A stretch of DNA of 64,000 nt from a bacterium (GTDB lineage: Bacteria; Bacteroidota; Bacteroidia; NS11-12g; UBA955). This document shows, in pieces, positions 52,286 to 62,903 of this stretch; position 1 is the first letter of the stretch, and every line of letters begins with the position of its first letter. Made by a program: the position numbers and the translations under genes. The stretch spans positions 45,714 to 109,713 of the forward strand of contig JAQSCZ010000096.1 of assembly GCA_029945665.1 (NCBI GenBank), given 5' to 3'. Below the pieces are notes generated by a model. The model saw only the letters and a list, made by a program, of their open reading frames with translations, was not told the DNA's origin and did not search any database.

Positions 52286-55200
52286 TTATTCCAAAATAAT
52301 TTTTCTAAAACTTACATGCTTTAAGTCGGATACCTTAACAAGATAAAGTCCTTTGCTAAAAGCACTCATATCTATTTCATAAATGAATGCATCTGTATAA
52401 TAAGTCCCCATGCTTTGACCATTTAGTCCAATAATTTCAATAGACTGCATAGGATAAACAGATTGAATGAACAACTTATTTTTGCTTGGATTAGGATATA
52501 CCTTTAATTGATTGTCATCCGTTTCAATATTTTTAACACCCAAATAATCGCAGCTATCTACGAAAATAGAATCTTCCCCTTTGTAAAGACATTTGTTTAA
52601 ATCGGTATACTGATAATAAATGTAACTGTTAAATGCTTTATTCGGAAAGCCGTTACCTGGATAAAAAAATCCGTTACCAACTTTTAATCCAGAAAAAACA
52701 CCTTTTGATGGACTTACAATTGAATGATCTACCAATTTAATCAATGGATAATTTTGACATATTGTATCTATGAGGCAATTAAAATTAAAATTTATTTTGG
52801 GGTAAACATTGATGGTTTTTTTTAGTGTGTCCAAACAATCCCTATTTATTACCACCACTTGGTAGGCTGTCGATAAACCAGGTTTAACTATTCTTACACG
52901 ATTGGTATCATTATCATTCCATAGCACTACATTGAAATTGCCAGAGACACTAAGCTTAGCAGAATCATTATAACACAACTGCATTTTATCAACTTTCAAC
53001 TCTGAAATAAATTTACTGCTATAGATATTTACCCTCTTTGATAATGGTGGTGAATAAGTATCTGAATAAAAAGCAACTATGGTTTCGGTATCGCGTGCAT
53101 TTTTATTGAAAATAAATTGATAATGAGATTCATTCACCTTGCGAATATTTAAGCTATCTCCCGACAAGGCATTGAATTGAAGTAATAAAGAATCTCCATC
53201 GGCATCATTTATAAATAAATTGACTGTATCGGAGGATTTTGAACAAGTTTTTAAATAAAAATCATTGAATACGATTGAAGGAGTTGTATTGGTATCAGTG
53301 GCAAAACAGGGCTTTGCTACATTTTTAAAAAAATAACTAACAGGTAAGTCAATACTATCATTAATTATGCTTGAAACTCGTTTTGTTGTATTTTTAAATG
53401 GATCTATTTCCAACAAGTATCGCTTGTAAACAAAGGGAGCATCTGTATCCACAATAATGTAATCGAGCGTATAAGCATATATTTTATTATTAGCTGAAAT
53501 TAATTTTCCAAGATTGGCCTTATTGAATAATGTATCATTGATCAATCCTGTTAATGCCATTTTTTTACTAGCTAAATTGAAACGCATCTGAACGAATTGC
53601 GATTTCTTATAATCGTTACTATAAGCAACTAATTCCCCATTCACCCTTACAATATTAGAAACCATATTGAGTGACCAATTTGGTGAATTGATAGCATAAT
53701 AGTTTTTTTGGCCATTCTCCATTTGTTCTATCAGTTGATTTGTATTTATAAAATAGTAAAGTTTTCCATTTGTATTGATAAAATTAGAAGGATAATTATT
53801 GGTACTTGACATTGAATTGCTATTGATATTATATTTCAATGCTGTAGATGTTTGGGTATAAATAAAGGAATCTTTAAGAAAAATATCTGCAGATACTGCC
53901 ATAGTATTTTCGGCCTTAAAATCGAATACTTTCTCATATTTTTTAAGCAATAAGTCATATTTAAAAAAGACACCATAATTATTATTTCCACCACCTTTGG
54001 TAATCCCATAAATAACATTATTGATAAAAATTAAATTAGAGGAAGGAAAAATGCCCTCTTTTTCATTAATAAAATCATGCACTTTTGTAAATTGATTTGA
54101 AAGTTTGTTGTAGTTAAAAATGGTTCCATAATTGGCACTGCCACCTTGGGCACATACCCCCCAAATAGAATGGTTTACAGCCAATAATCTTCCATCAGGA
54201 TTAGCACCATCGGGTGATTGAATGAGTTCGTAGAAAACCTTTAATCTCGTAGAATCTGAAGTTAATTCCACAAGGGCCGAATTCGAGGGATAATGGCTAA
54301 TACCTTGCGCAAAAGCGATAACTTTACCATTTACATTGACCAGTTGATTTTGAATTAAAATTCTATTTAAAGTATCAGCAAATTTTTTAATAAAAACATT
54401 GGTTTTAGGATTAAAAGTAAAAATAACCAATCGATTTGCATTGATATTAGCTATTTGATTAAAGTAGCAATAAAAAAGAGAATCCTTCCATAACAATGAA
54501 AGGCTAGGTTGTAAATATTTTAAAGTTGTAAATGAATATTCGACACTTGTTATTTTTGTATCGGTATTCATTGAAAATATAGCCCCATAAGGATTTGAAC
54601 TAGATAATCTTTGCACTGTAAAATATAGTTTATTCCCTAGTAAATTAAATTGACCAATATTTTTTTCATCCATTAAATAAGAAGTATCCAAAGCTGTTAA
54701 CTCTTTAAAAACCTTGGTATTTAAGTTAATTTGAAAAATAGATGCCTTAAAAATTTTACCGAAATAGCTGGTGGTGCCATATAATATGGAATCCCGAACT
54801 ACCATATTATTCGTTGGATAAGCATATTTCTGTGCCCTAACAGTATTAAAATCGAAAACTGTATCCAATTTATTTTTTGAAATATCATAATTCAAAATAA
54901 TGCCATATTTCAATCCATATTTTAAGGCAAAATAAAATTGATCTGATGAGTTTTTTGAAGCTATAAGGCTGGCTGTTCCACTATATAAAGGATTATCGTA
55001 TTTTAGCTTTTTACTTATTGTATGATTGATGGGGTCATATTCAAATATTCCACCATAATTTTTGGTTCCGAGATATTGAAAAACGCCGTAAAACTTACCA
55101 TTTCGGTATATCAATGGTCCCGATAGGCGACCGAATGAAGTGTCTACAGTAATTAATATTTTCATTTTTCGGAAGGTATCCATTGTAAAAATACTCCATT

Positions 55201-55453
55201 GGTTATTTCCAAATAAGTTTCCTAAACTGTCTTCGCTTAATTGGTATGAAAAAAGTTCAGATAAGTTTTGGTTAGTTGTCTTAAAATCAAAAACAGAATG
55301 TTGTTTCTGACTATCAAGATCAAAATACAATAATTCACCTATGTTATTAGCGCCACTTCTTCCGATTGTCCATATTTGTGGATGGTGTTGAGCATTTAAT
55401 TTAGGTGCTAAAAAAAAGAGTAAAAAGATTAAAAACTTAGACATGTAATTCAA
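52286..55453 (-). CDS. Very large secreted GloVer-type repeat protein with T9SS sorting domain
   Basis: 1055 aa; signal MNYMSKFLIFLLFFLAPKLNAQ, with the second Met (55444) as an alternative start. The body has degenerate beta-propeller-type repeats of the GloVer/HAF kind: GKFYGVFQYLGTKNYGGIFEYDP, LYGTTSYFGKIFKASIF, GVCAQGGSANYGTIFNYN, YGITKGGGNNNYGVFFKYD. A beta-sandwich part around residues 730-900 (ADGDSLLLQFNALSGDS) precedes a C-terminal sorting domain with QLKVYPNPSKNKLFIQS, IEIIGLNGQSM and FSKGLYLVKVS. Unknown function; surface or secreted. Confidence 0.87.
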   Translation of the reverse strand: MNYMSKFLIFLLFFLAPKLNAQHHPQIWTIGRSGANNIGELLYFDLDSQKQHSVFDFKTTNQNLSELFSYQLSEDSLGNLFGNNQWSIFTMDTFRKMKILITVDTSFGRLSGPLIYRNGKFYGVFQYLGTKNYGGIFEYDPINHTISKKLKYDNPLYSGTASLIASKNSSDQFYFALKYGLKYGIILNYDISKNKLDTVFDFNTVRAQKYAYPTNNMVVRDSILYGTTSYFGKIFKASIFQINLNTKVFKELTALDTSYLMDEKNIGQFNLLGNKLYFTVQRLSSSNPYGAIFSMNTDTKITSVEYSFTTLKYLQPSLSLLWKDSLFYCYFNQIANINANRLVIFTFNPKTNVFIKKFADTLNRILIQNQLVNVNGKVIAFAQGISHYPSNSALVELTSDSTRLKVFYELIQSPDGANPDGRLLAVNHSIWGVCAQGGSANYGTIFNYNKLSNQFTKVHDFINEKEGIFPSSNLIFINNVIYGITKGGGNNNYGVFFKYDLLLKKYEKVFDFKAENTMAVSADIFLKDSFIYTQTSTALKYNINSNSMSSTNNYPSNFINTNGKLYYFINTNQLIEQMENGQKNYYAINSPNWSLNMVSNIVRVNGELVAYSNDYKKSQFVQMRFNLASKKMALTGLINDTLFNKANLGKLISANNKIYAYTLDYIIVDTDAPFVYKRYLLEIDPFKNTTKRVSSIINDSIDLPVSYFFKNVAKPCFATDTNTTPSIVFNDFYLKTCSKSSDTVNLFINDADGDSLLLQFNALSGDSLNIRKVNESHYQFIFNKNARDTETIVAFYSDTYSPPLSKRVNIYSSKFISELKVDKMQLCYNDSAKLSVSGNFNVVLWNDNDTNRVRIVKPGLSTAYQVVVINRDCLDTLKKTINVYPKINFNFNCLIDTICQNYPLIKLVDHSIVSPSKGVFSGLKVGNGFFYPGNGFPNKAFNSYIYYQYTDLNKCLYKGEDSIFVDSCDYLGVKNIETDDNQLKVYPNPSKNKLFIQSVYPMQSIEIIGLNGQSMGTYYTDAFIYEIDMSAFSKGLYLVKVSDLKHVSFRKIILE

Positions 55454-55625
55454 AGGTAATTGATAATGAATTATTTTATGTCACGAAAAAGTCAAATTAT
55501 CAAACAGGTTTCGGAATGCACTGCCATATTCATTAAAAAAAGGGGCGCGTTGTTATCAATGAAATTTGAAATAATCTCAGTAATAAAAAACTATTTTTGA
55601 TTCTACTTGTATTTATAGGCATATC

Positions 55626-56087
55626 ATGACCTTATTAATCAATATCATTTCAGTAATTGTTGGTTTTGTAATTATGGAAGCCACTGCTTGGTTTTCACAT
55701 AAGTACATCATGCATGGCTTTATGTGGCGTTGGCATAAAAGTCACCATGAACCTAGAGAAGGCACTTTTGAGAAAAATGATTTATTCGGACTCGTATTCG
55801 GGGTCATTTCAGCGGGCTTCATTATTGTTGGGTCGTTGGATGGTATCGACTGGCGTTTCTTTTTTGGGATAGGTATCATGTTATACGGCGTCGCTTATTT
55901 CCTAGTGCACGATGTCTTTGTGCATCAACGGCTGCCATTTCTCAAAAAAACAAATACAACTTATTTTCAAGCCATGCGGTTTGCACACAAGGTGCATCAT
56001 AAAGTAACAACCAAAGAAGGTGCAGAGGCCTTTGGATTTCTTTTTGTTAATAAAAAATACTTGAATAAATACCGTCAAAAAAGCTAA
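55626..56087 (+). CDS. crtZ: Beta-carotene hydroxylase CrtZ
   Basis: 153 aa. The diiron histidine motifs are all present: [23 protein letters not shown] and HKVHHK. It is predicted to have about four membrane segments. It hydroxylates the beta rings of carotenoids (beta-carotene to zeaxanthin). Its stop overlaps the crtI start by one base. It needs a cyclic substrate, and no lycopene cyclase gene is in this cluster. Confidence 0.93.
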   Translation: MTLLINIISVIVGFVIMEATAWFSHKYIMHGFMWRWHKSHHEPREGTFEKNDLFGLVFGVISAGFIIVGSLDGIDWRFFFGIGIMLYGVAYFLVHDVFVHQRLPFLKKTNTTYFQAMRFAHKVHHKVTTKEGAEAFGFLFVNKKYLNKYRQKS

Positions 56088-57571
56088 TGCAAAAAAAAAT
56101 TATAGTGATTGGAAGTGGTTTCGCTGGCTTAAGTGCTGCAGCTCTTTTAGCCAAACAAGGTCATGATGTAACCTTATTAGAAAAAAACGATCAAACAGGA
56201 GGCAGAGCGCGCACCTGGGCAAGCAAAGGCTTTACATTCGATATGGGACCGAGCTGGTATTGGATGCCAGAGGTATTCGAAAATTATTACGCTTTATTTG
56301 GAAAAACAGTCCAAGATTTTTATGAATTGAAAAGATTAGATCCTGCTTATCGTATTTATTTTACCAATAATGAGCAAATGGATATCCCTGCTAATTTAGA
56401 AACTTTGAAACAAGAATTTGAATTACGCGAGCCGGGCAGTGCCAAAGCGCTAGCTGTTTTTTTAAAAGATGCTGAATACAAATACCATACAGCAATGGCC
56501 GACTACGTATCGCGCATTTCCGATTCCTTTACCGAGTTTATTGAGCCCCGTTTGATTCTAAAATCATTTCAACTTAACTTGTTTTCATCCCTTAGAAAAT
56601 CTGTTCGCAAGAAATTTAAAAATCCGCTATTGGTCAGTTTACTTGAATTTCCAGTTTTATTTCTAGGCTCAACACCAGACACCACCCCTGCCCTATACTC
56701 GATGATGAATTATGCCGATTTAGTAAAAGGCACTTGGTTTCCAACAGGCGGCATGAATGAAATATCCAAAGCATTTACCAAAATAGCAGAAAGTGTAGGC
56801 GTTAAAATTGAATTGAATAGCGAAGTTACAAATATTGAGGTACAGAATGGCACTGCTAAAAAAGTATGGGTGGGAGATAAAGGCTACGACGCTGATATTG
56901 TAGTAGCGGGCAGTGACTACCATTTTACGGAACAAAAGTTATTGACAAAAGAAAACAGAGTCTATACCGAAGCCTATTGGGAAAGTCGCACCATGTCGCC
57001 CAGTTCTTTATTATTTTATGTAGGAATAAACAAGAAATTAGACAATGTATTGCATCACAATTTATTTTTTGATGAGGATTTTGAGCAGCATGCAACGGAG
57101 ATTTACAAACAACCAAAATGGCCGAGTAAACCATTGTTCTATTTAAACGTAACCAGTAAAACGGATAACAATGTTGCCCCAGAGGGATGCGAAAATTTAT
57201 TCTTTTTGATTCCCTTGGCACCTGGTTTAAAAGATAACGAAGCCACCAGAGAACAATATTTTGATATTATACTTAGTAGATTGGAGGCCAAGACCAATCA
57301 ATCTATTAGAGAGCATATTTTAGTTAAACGTAGTTATGCAATGAACGATTTTAGCAATGACTATCATTCATACAAAGGCAATGCATACGGTTTGGCCAAT
57401 ACGGTTATGCAAACTGCTTTCCTAAAACCTAAAATGAAATCAAAAAAGGTTAAGAATTTATTTTACACAGGACAGCTAACGGTACCTGGACCGGGTGTTC
57501 CTCCGGCTATTATAAGCGGCCAAATTGCAGCCGATGAAATAAAGAAATTAATAAAAAATAATATTTTGTAA
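56087..57571 (+). CDS. crtI: Phytoene desaturase CrtI
   Basis: 494 aa. FAD-binding [28 protein letters not shown] at the N-terminus, [36 protein letters not shown], and the CrtI C-terminal signature [25 protein letters not shown]. It dehydrogenates phytoene, normally to lycopene, at the membrane. It is coupled to crtZ by a 1-bp overlap and lies 31 nt before crtB. Confidence 0.96.
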   Translation: MQKKIIVIGSGFAGLSAAALLAKQGHDVTLLEKNDQTGGRARTWASKGFTFDMGPSWYWMPEVFENYYALFGKTVQDFYELKRLDPAYRIYFTNNEQMDIPANLETLKQEFELREPGSAKALAVFLKDAEYKYHTAMADYVSRISDSFTEFIEPRLILKSFQLNLFSSLRKSVRKKFKNPLLVSLLEFPVLFLGSTPDTTPALYSMMNYADLVKGTWFPTGGMNEISKAFTKIAESVGVKIELNSEVTNIEVQNGTAKKVWVGDKGYDADIVVAGSDYHFTEQKLLTKENRVYTEAYWESRTMSPSSLLFYVGINKKLDNVLHHNLFFDEDFEQHATEIYKQPKWPSKPLFYLNVTSKTDNNVAPEGCENLFFLIPLAPGLKDNEATREQYFDIILSRLEAKTNQSIREHILVKRSYAMNDFSNDYHSYKGNAYGLANTVMQTAFLKPKMKSKKVKNLFYTGQLTVPGPGVPPAIISGQIAADEIKKLIKNNIL

Positions 57572-57602
57572 AACATTCTTTAAACAAAAGCGTTAAACCT
57601 AT

Positions 57603-58439
57603 ATGTTTGAATTGTACGAAAAAACAGCAGCCAAGTGCAGTAAAATTACTACAAACATTTACAGTACGTCGTTTTCATTGGGAATTAAAATGTTGGCGAA
57701 AGACTATAGATGGGCCATTTATGGCATTTATGGTTTTGTTCGTTTGGCCGATGAAATTGTTGATACCTTTGATAGAGATGACAAAGCTGAACTCTTAGAT
57801 AATTTCAAAAGGGACACCTACCAAGCCATTGAAAAAGGCATTAGTTTAAATCCTATTTTACAATCTTTCCAAAAAACTGTGAGTCATTTTAATATTGGTT
57901 ACGATTTAATTGAACCATTTTTTGATAGCATGGCCAAAGATTTAGATCAAACCAATTACAACAACATGCAATATGAAGAATACATTTACGGCAGTGCCGA
58001 GGTTGTTGGACTCATGTGTTTAAAAGTATTTTGTGATGGCGACGCATTGGAATATGACAGATTAAAAAAACCAGCCAGAGCCTTAGGAGCTGCATTTCAG
58101 AAAGTTAATTTTTTACGTGATTTGAAAAGCGATGTCGAAGACCGTGGACGTATTTATTTTCCGCATTTAGATTTAACAAACTTTGATGAAGACATTAAAA
58201 AAGCCATCATATTCGATGTAAAGAGAGATTTTAATGAGGCCTTTCAGGGAATTAAACAATTGCCTATAAGTTGTCGTTTTGGTGTTTACACGGCTTATAT
58301 TTATTATTTAAAATTGCTAGAAAAGATTGACAACACCCATGCACACGAAATTCTGAATAGCAGGATAAGAGTTGGGGACACACAAAAAATGGCGCTATTG
58401 GCAAAGTCTTATTTTAAATTTAAACTCAATGTCATTTAA
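57603..58439 (+). CDS. crtB: Phytoene synthase CrtB
   Basis: 278 aa. First Asp-rich motif in GFVRLADEIVDTFDRDD (DEIVD), second in NFLRDLKSDVEDRGRIYFP. YRWAIYGIYGFVRLAD and AAFQKVNFLRDL place it in the squalene/phytoene synthase family. It condenses two geranylgeranyl-PP to phytoene. The 3' end overlaps the next small gene by 11 nt. Confidence 0.94.
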   Translation: MFELYEKTAAKCSKITTNIYSTSFSLGIKMLAKDYRWAIYGIYGFVRLADEIVDTFDRDDKAELLDNFKRDTYQAIEKGISLNPILQSFQKTVSHFNIGYDLIEPFFDSMAKDLDQTNYNNMQYEEYIYGSAEVVGLMCLKVFCDGDALEYDRLKKPARALGAAFQKVNFLRDLKSDVEDRGRIYFPHLDLTNFDEDIKKAIIFDVKRDFNEAFQGIKQLPISCRFGVYTAYIYYLKLLEKIDNTHAHEILNSRIRVGDTQKMALLAKSYFKFKLNVI

Positions 58440-58929
58440 ACATTACTTCTTATTTTCGTTTATTCTTTTCATAGGTATGGCGAACATAAATATTACTGAA
58501 GAGGCTGATTTAATATTGGCTAGAATTTATTTCGAGAAGGTAAATGTTCAAGAATCCGCAGTAAAAAATCTAAAGATTTTAACTGAGAATAAACAAGAAA
58601 AACCAATTTTCAAAGCTTATTTAGGCGCAGCCCATTGCGCTGAAGCAAAATACAGTTGGAATCCATACACCAAATTGGAAAAGGTTAAATCAGGCACCAA
58701 TCTCTTAAACGATGCTGTTTTTTTGGAAACCAATAACATTGAAATACGATTTTTGCGTTTTTGTATCGAAGAGCATATACCAGCTGCTTTGCCTTACAGA
58801 CAGCATCTTAGTTCGGATAAAAACTTCATTATAAAGAATCTTAACAAAGAACATAGCTATTACAGCAGCATGAAGACTTATCTTTTAAATTCAAAAATGG
58901 TAACTGAATCGGAGAAGCGAAAACTTTAA
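58429..58929 (+). CDS. Hypothetical protein after crtB
   Basis: 166 aa from ATG 58429 (MSFKHYFLFSFILFIGMA, signal or anchor); a TTG at 58372 would lie within crtB and is rejected. The mature part is helical and charged (ARIYFEKVNVQESAVKNLKIL, NDAVFLETNNIEIRFLRFCIEEHIP) and could be TPR-like. No family recognised. It ends the carotenoid transcription unit and may be an exported protein with no pathway role. Confidence 0.68.
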   Translation: MSFKHYFLFSFILFIGMANINITEEADLILARIYFEKVNVQESAVKNLKILTENKQEKPIFKAYLGAAHCAEAKYSWNPYTKLEKVKSGTNLLNDAVFLETNNIEIRFLRFCIEEHIPAALPYRQHLSSDKNFIIKNLNKEHSYYSSMKTYLLNSKMVTESEKRKL

Positions 58930-58983
58930 TCCATAGCATTTATATTTTAATCACAATTATTACATCCTACGCGTTTAGTTTCT

Positions 58984-58991
58984 TACTTTTG
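58984..58991 (+). promoter_or_regulatory. -7 box of the TerC gene
   Basis: TACTTTTG, 8 nt before the ATG at 59000; would give a very short leader. Confidence 0.35.
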
Positions 58992-58999
58992 CACGAAAT

Positions 59000-59725
59000 A
59001 TGGAAGAAATACTAAGTTCGACAGGTATCATTAGTCTTATCAGTTTAACCTTTATGGAGGTTGTTTTAGGTATCGACAATATCATATTTGTTAGTATCGT
59101 TGCTGGCAGAGTTGAGAAGAAAGACCAAAAAAGAGCGCGAAATTTAGGTTTAATTTTAGCAATGGTTATCCGAATTGCCCTGTTATTTATTATACAATTA
59201 ATTATAAAGGCCGATCAACCAATTTTTACAATCCCTTTCGATTTTCAAGGAAAAGATATTAGCATTAAAGAATTGGTGCTAATTGCTGGCGGCTTATTTT
59301 TAATATACAAAGCAACCACAGAAATCCACCATAAATTTAATGTCGACGACCATGTGGAAACGGAATCAAAGACAAAGCAAAAGTTTAAAACGGCTGTTTT
59401 ACAAATATTGATGTTAAATATTGTTTTCTCAGTCGATTCAATTGTAACGGCCATAGGACTCACACAAAATATACTGATAATGATGATTGCAATAATTCTA
59501 TCAATGATCATTATGATAGCCGTTTCTGGTTCAATTAGTACCTTTGTAGAAAAACACCAAACAGTTAAAATGCTGGCCTTATCCTTTTTACTAATGATTG
59601 GATTTATGCTTATTGTTGAAGCATTTGAAATTCATGTGCCCAAAGGTTATGTTTATTTTGCGATGGCCTTTAGTTTATTTGTTGAAATGTTAAACATTCG
59701 ACTGCAAAGAAAAAGAGAAATTTAA
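59000..59725 (+). CDS. TerC family integral membrane protein
   Basis: 241 aa with about seven transmembrane helices. The signature EVVLGIDNIIFVSIVAGRV holds the conserved acidic and Asn residues, followed by KKDQKRARNLGLILAMVIRIALLF, and a second similar half near NIVFSVDSIVTAIGLTQN. TerC-type proteins (also Alx, MntP-like exporters) are linked to tellurite resistance and to manganese export at the inner membrane; here the substrate is not known. No terD or other ter genes are nearby. Confidence 0.93.
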   Translation: MEEILSSTGIISLISLTFMEVVLGIDNIIFVSIVAGRVEKKDQKRARNLGLILAMVIRIALLFIIQLIIKADQPIFTIPFDFQGKDISIKELVLIAGGLFLIYKATTEIHHKFNVDDHVETESKTKQKFKTAVLQILMLNIVFSVDSIVTAIGLTQNILIMMIAIILSMIIMIAVSGSISTFVEKHQTVKMLALSFLLMIGFMLIVEAFEIHVPKGYVYFAMAFSLFVEMLNIRLQRKREI

Positions 59726-59769
59726 CACCGAATATTAGGTGGGCACCTGAAAAAAACCAGATTATAACA

Positions 59770-60942
59770 TTGACTATTTCCCTAAAAATATACGATAAGT
59801 TATCGGACGCGAAAAATGAATGGGAAAGAATTGTACCCGAAAACCACCACCTCATTTGTTGCGACCTGATGGCTATTGAGGGTTCGAATGCGCCCGATAT
59901 GAAATTCCATTATGTGAGTATTTACAAAGACAATGTATTATCTGGTGTTATGTATTTGCAGCATTTAACCTTTTCTCAAAAACATTTTAATCGCAACCTA
60001 ATTCAAAATAAAATTCTAAAATTTGCAAGCCCTATTTTGAATCAAATGAAAGCCCATTTATTGATCTGTGGCAATATGTTTCGCGTTAATTTTCAAGGCT
60101 TTTATTTTAAAGACAAAAACGATAGAATTGATATTTTTGATTGTCTCAATATCTATCGAAAACAAGTAAAACAGGAAGTCAATTATTGCGGTATTTTAGT
60201 TAAAGATTGTAACCGAGAATTTGAACCGACTAAAATTTCTTGTTTTCAATTCTCCCCTTTCCACCAAGATTTAACAATGGAAATGGCCATTCAACCAACT
60301 TGGCATACTTTCGATGAATATGTTGCTGCACTGAGTAAGAAATACAGACAACGCGCCATTAAAATTAGAAAATCAAATGCCGCAATAGAACGCAAATACT
60401 TAAGTTTAGAAGACATAAAATTCTTTCAAAACGACATTCATAAGCTTTATATGAATGTGGTTAATAAACAATCACTTGCTTTGGGCATCTTAGGTTCAGA
60501 CTATTTTATACAGATGAAAGAACAGCTCAAAGATAATTTTGAAGTAGTCGCATTTATGAAGGATGGGCAACTGTTGGCCTTTAGTGGACATATCTATTAT
60601 CCTGCCAAAAAAGCAATGGAGCTGCATTATATAGGATTTGATTACACCGAAAATCCCATTTATAATTTGTATTTCAACATTATATTTGATGGAATAGAAA
60701 CCGCCATAACCAAAGGCTATGTCAATTTAGAAATGGGTAGAACTGCTCGAGAAGCTAAGGCCAGTGCTGGAGCTAAGGCCGTAGAAAATTTCAATTACAT
60801 TTGGGTAAAAGCTGGCCTTCCCCGCCTTGCAGTGAGCTTTCTTTCAAGCAAGTTTCAAGATAAAATGGGTGATGAATGGCAAAACCGCAATCCTTTCAAG
60901 GAAATAGTGCCTGCCACAAGTCAAATTACTGAACACTCGTAA
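59770..60942 (+). CDS. FemAB/GNAT-like protein (peptidogalycan-type family)
   Basis: 390 aa, cytoplasmic. The TTG start at 59770 is used because no in-frame ATG occurs before residue 37 and the N-terminal strand matches family style. A C-terminal half with MELHYIGFDYTENPIYNLYFNIIFDGIETAITKGYVNLEMGRTAREAKASAGAK resembles the FemAB-like GNAT proteins (DUF482 or peptidogalycan biosynthesis type) that transfer acyl or aminoacyl groups. A basic KKYRQRAIKIRKSNAAIE stretch sits in the centre. Its 3' end overlaps the convergent OmpA-domain gene by 17 nt. Substrate unknown. Confidence 0.75.
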   Translation: MTISLKIYDKLSDAKNEWERIVPENHHLICCDLMAIEGSNAPDMKFHYVSIYKDNVLSGVMYLQHLTFSQKHFNRNLIQNKILKFASPILNQMKAHLLICGNMFRVNFQGFYFKDKNDRIDIFDCLNIYRKQVKQEVNYCGILVKDCNREFEPTKISCFQFSPFHQDLTMEMAIQPTWHTFDEYVAALSKKYRQRAIKIRKSNAAIERKYLSLEDIKFFQNDIHKLYMNVVNKQSLALGILGSDYFIQMKEQLKDNFEVVAFMKDGQLLAFSGHIYYPAKKAMELHYIGFDYTENPIYNLYFNIIFDGIETAITKGYVNLEMGRTAREAKASAGAKAVENFNYIWVKAGLPRLAVSFLSSKFQDKMGDEWQNRNPFKEIVPATSQITEHS

Positions 60943-62860
60943 CTTTAAATACAGTTCTTCTATTTAGCGCCTTGCCCTCTATGGTTTTATTATCCGCTAC
61001 TGGTTTCGTATCGCCATATCCAACGGCATTCATTCTGGTCATTTCAATTCCTGCCTTCACCAAATAATCCTTTACAGCTTTTGCTCTGTTTAAAGACAAA
61101 GTCATATTTTTGGTTTTATCACCAGTGTTATCGGTATGACCGCCAATTTCAATTTTCATAAATGGAAATTTCTTCATTAACAAAACCAGTTTATCCAATT
61201 CAGCCTTAGATTCCTCTTTTAATTCAAATTTATCAATATCGAAGAATACGTTTGCTAATTTAACATCGACATTCACCTCAGGTTTCTTTAATGGCACTTC
61301 GATAATAAATGGTTCTAAGCTTTTATGTTCTTTTAAAGCAAAATTATCTGAGTAGAATAAATAGTCGGTTTGATCGACATTCAACATATAGTTTTTATTG
61401 GCATTCAATATCACAAGAAATTCGCCGGTTACTTTATCGCTATTGATACTATTTACAATTTTGCCTGTGGCCAAATCAGTCAATTCAATTTTAGCACCAA
61501 TTTTAGCCAAGGTTTTGGCATCAAATACTTTTCCTTTAACATAAGAAATTGGATCCGGTTTAATCGCGTTATACAAAGGGAATTTATAAATATCCCATCC
61601 TCCCATACCGCCTGGCTTATCAGTTGTGATATAGCCATATTGTCCTTTTCTATCTACAATTAATCCCAACTCTTCTCCACCAGTATTAATAGGATAACCA
61701 ATATTAACTGGTTTTTGAAATTTGCCATCAGGTCCTTTTTTCGCCATAAAAACATCCATATTACCTAGACCTAATAGGCCATTTGAACTGAAGTAAAGTG
61801 TATTGTCATCATAGTGTATAAAAGGGGCTTGTTCATCACCCGCTGTATTGACCGTAGGACCAAGATTCATTGGCAAATCGAAGCGACCATCTTTGAATTT
61901 CGAAACATAAATATCGGCGCCACCATAACCACCTTGCCTGCGACTAGAAAAATAAATAGAGAGCCCATCTGAACTAATAGAAGGTTGAGATTCCCAAGCG
62001 TTAGAATTAATAGGAACCCCTAAATTAACTGGTTTACTCCATTTCCCCTCGTTGTAGATAGAGAAATATAAATCGCAACTGCCCTGACCCATTGGCAAGC
62101 CCATTTCATTTTTGCGGTCACAAGCCGTATAGAATATAAATTTACCATCTGCTGTAATAGAAATCGTCCCTTCATTTTCTCTGGTATTTACAGGATAAGG
62201 CATAGGCACAGCAACACTCCAAGTACTATCTGTTAAGGCCGTTGAAACATAAAAATCTTCTTGTACATGGTCTCCATTTTCTTCCTTTCTTCTGGTAAAA
62301 TAAAAATTTTTGTTATCTAAAGTCATGCCTGGAAAATATTCCGATTCCATCGTATTGATTGATGGTCCCATATTTTGAGGTTTATAAGGCACAGGATTTT
62401 TTACCAGGTTATTACAGATATCCATATTTGCAATTTCCTTGTTAACATCAGCGATTCTTCTTGGGTCTAGTTTTTTAGGACTGGTTAAATATTTTTGGAA
62501 GTTTTCTTTTGCTAGGTCATATTGCATATTGTTTCGGTAGGCATTGGCCAATCTATAATAGTTGTAATAATTATCAGGCTCTAGTACTAGCAATTTTAAA
62601 CAGCATGCAACAGCCGCTTGAAAATTACCTGCGGCATTTTCAAATTCAGATTTGTACTCCCATGATTTAACATAGGTACTATCTTTACTGATGGCTTTGT
62701 TTACAAGTGTAAGGGCTTTTTGAAAATTCTGTTCACGGTATTCATTGTATGCTTCTTCCACATATTTATCGGTTGGGTTAACCGGCGACTTTTGTTTTGG
62801 TTGAGCCACTGCACAATTGTATTGCACAATAATGGCAAATATTAACAATAAACGTTTCAT
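60926..62860 (-). CDS. TPR / PD40 propeller / OmpA protein (PorE-like architecture)
   Basis: 644 aa from ATG 62860 (MKRLLLIFAIIVQYNCAVAQ, signal peptide); an ATG at 62887 is an alternative. Domain order: TPR repeats (residues about 30-140, SWEYKSEFENAAGNFQAAVAC), PD40-type beta-propeller (GLSIYFSSRRQGGYGGADIYVS, NTLYFSSNGLLGLGNMDVF), a carboxypeptidase-regulatory-like domain (VKGKVFDAKTLAKIGAKIELTD), then an OmpA C-terminal domain (FDIDKFELKEESKAELDKL, IGGHTDNTGDKTKNMTLSLNRAKAVKDYL). The same order is found in T9SS component PorE, but paralogues with this layout are common, so the role is open. Confidence 0.85.
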   Translation of the reverse strand: MKRLLLIFAIIVQYNCAVAQPKQKSPVNPTDKYVEEAYNEYREQNFQKALTLVNKAISKDSTYVKSWEYKSEFENAAGNFQAAVACCLKLLVLEPDNYYNYYRLANAYRNNMQYDLAKENFQKYLTSPKKLDPRRIADVNKEIANMDICNNLVKNPVPYKPQNMGPSINTMESEYFPGMTLDNKNFYFTRRKEENGDHVQEDFYVSTALTDSTWSVAVPMPYPVNTRENEGTISITADGKFIFYTACDRKNEMGLPMGQGSCDLYFSIYNEGKWSKPVNLGVPINSNAWESQPSISSDGLSIYFSSRRQGGYGGADIYVSKFKDGRFDLPMNLGPTVNTAGDEQAPFIHYDDNTLYFSSNGLLGLGNMDVFMAKKGPDGKFQKPVNIGYPINTGGEELGLIVDRKGQYGYITTDKPGGMGGWDIYKFPLYNAIKPDPISYVKGKVFDAKTLAKIGAKIELTDLATGKIVNSINSDKVTGEFLVILNANKNYMLNVDQTDYLFYSDNFALKEHKSLEPFIIEVPLKKPEVNVDVKLANVFFDIDKFELKEESKAELDKLVLLMKKFPFMKIEIGGHTDNTGDKTKNMTLSLNRAKAVKDYLVKAGIEMTRMNAVGYGDTKPVADNKTIEGKALNRRTVFKVTSVQ

Positions 62861-62895
62861 GTAAGTGTGTTGATAGAGTGATAACATATATTTTG

Positions 62896-62903
62896 CAAAT
62901 TTA
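62896..62903 (-). promoter_or_regulatory. -7 box of the PorE-like gene
   Basis: Minus-strand TAAATTTG, 35 nt before the ATG at 62860, or 8 nt before the alternative ATG at 62887; the former spacing supports the shorter start. Confidence 0.4.
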
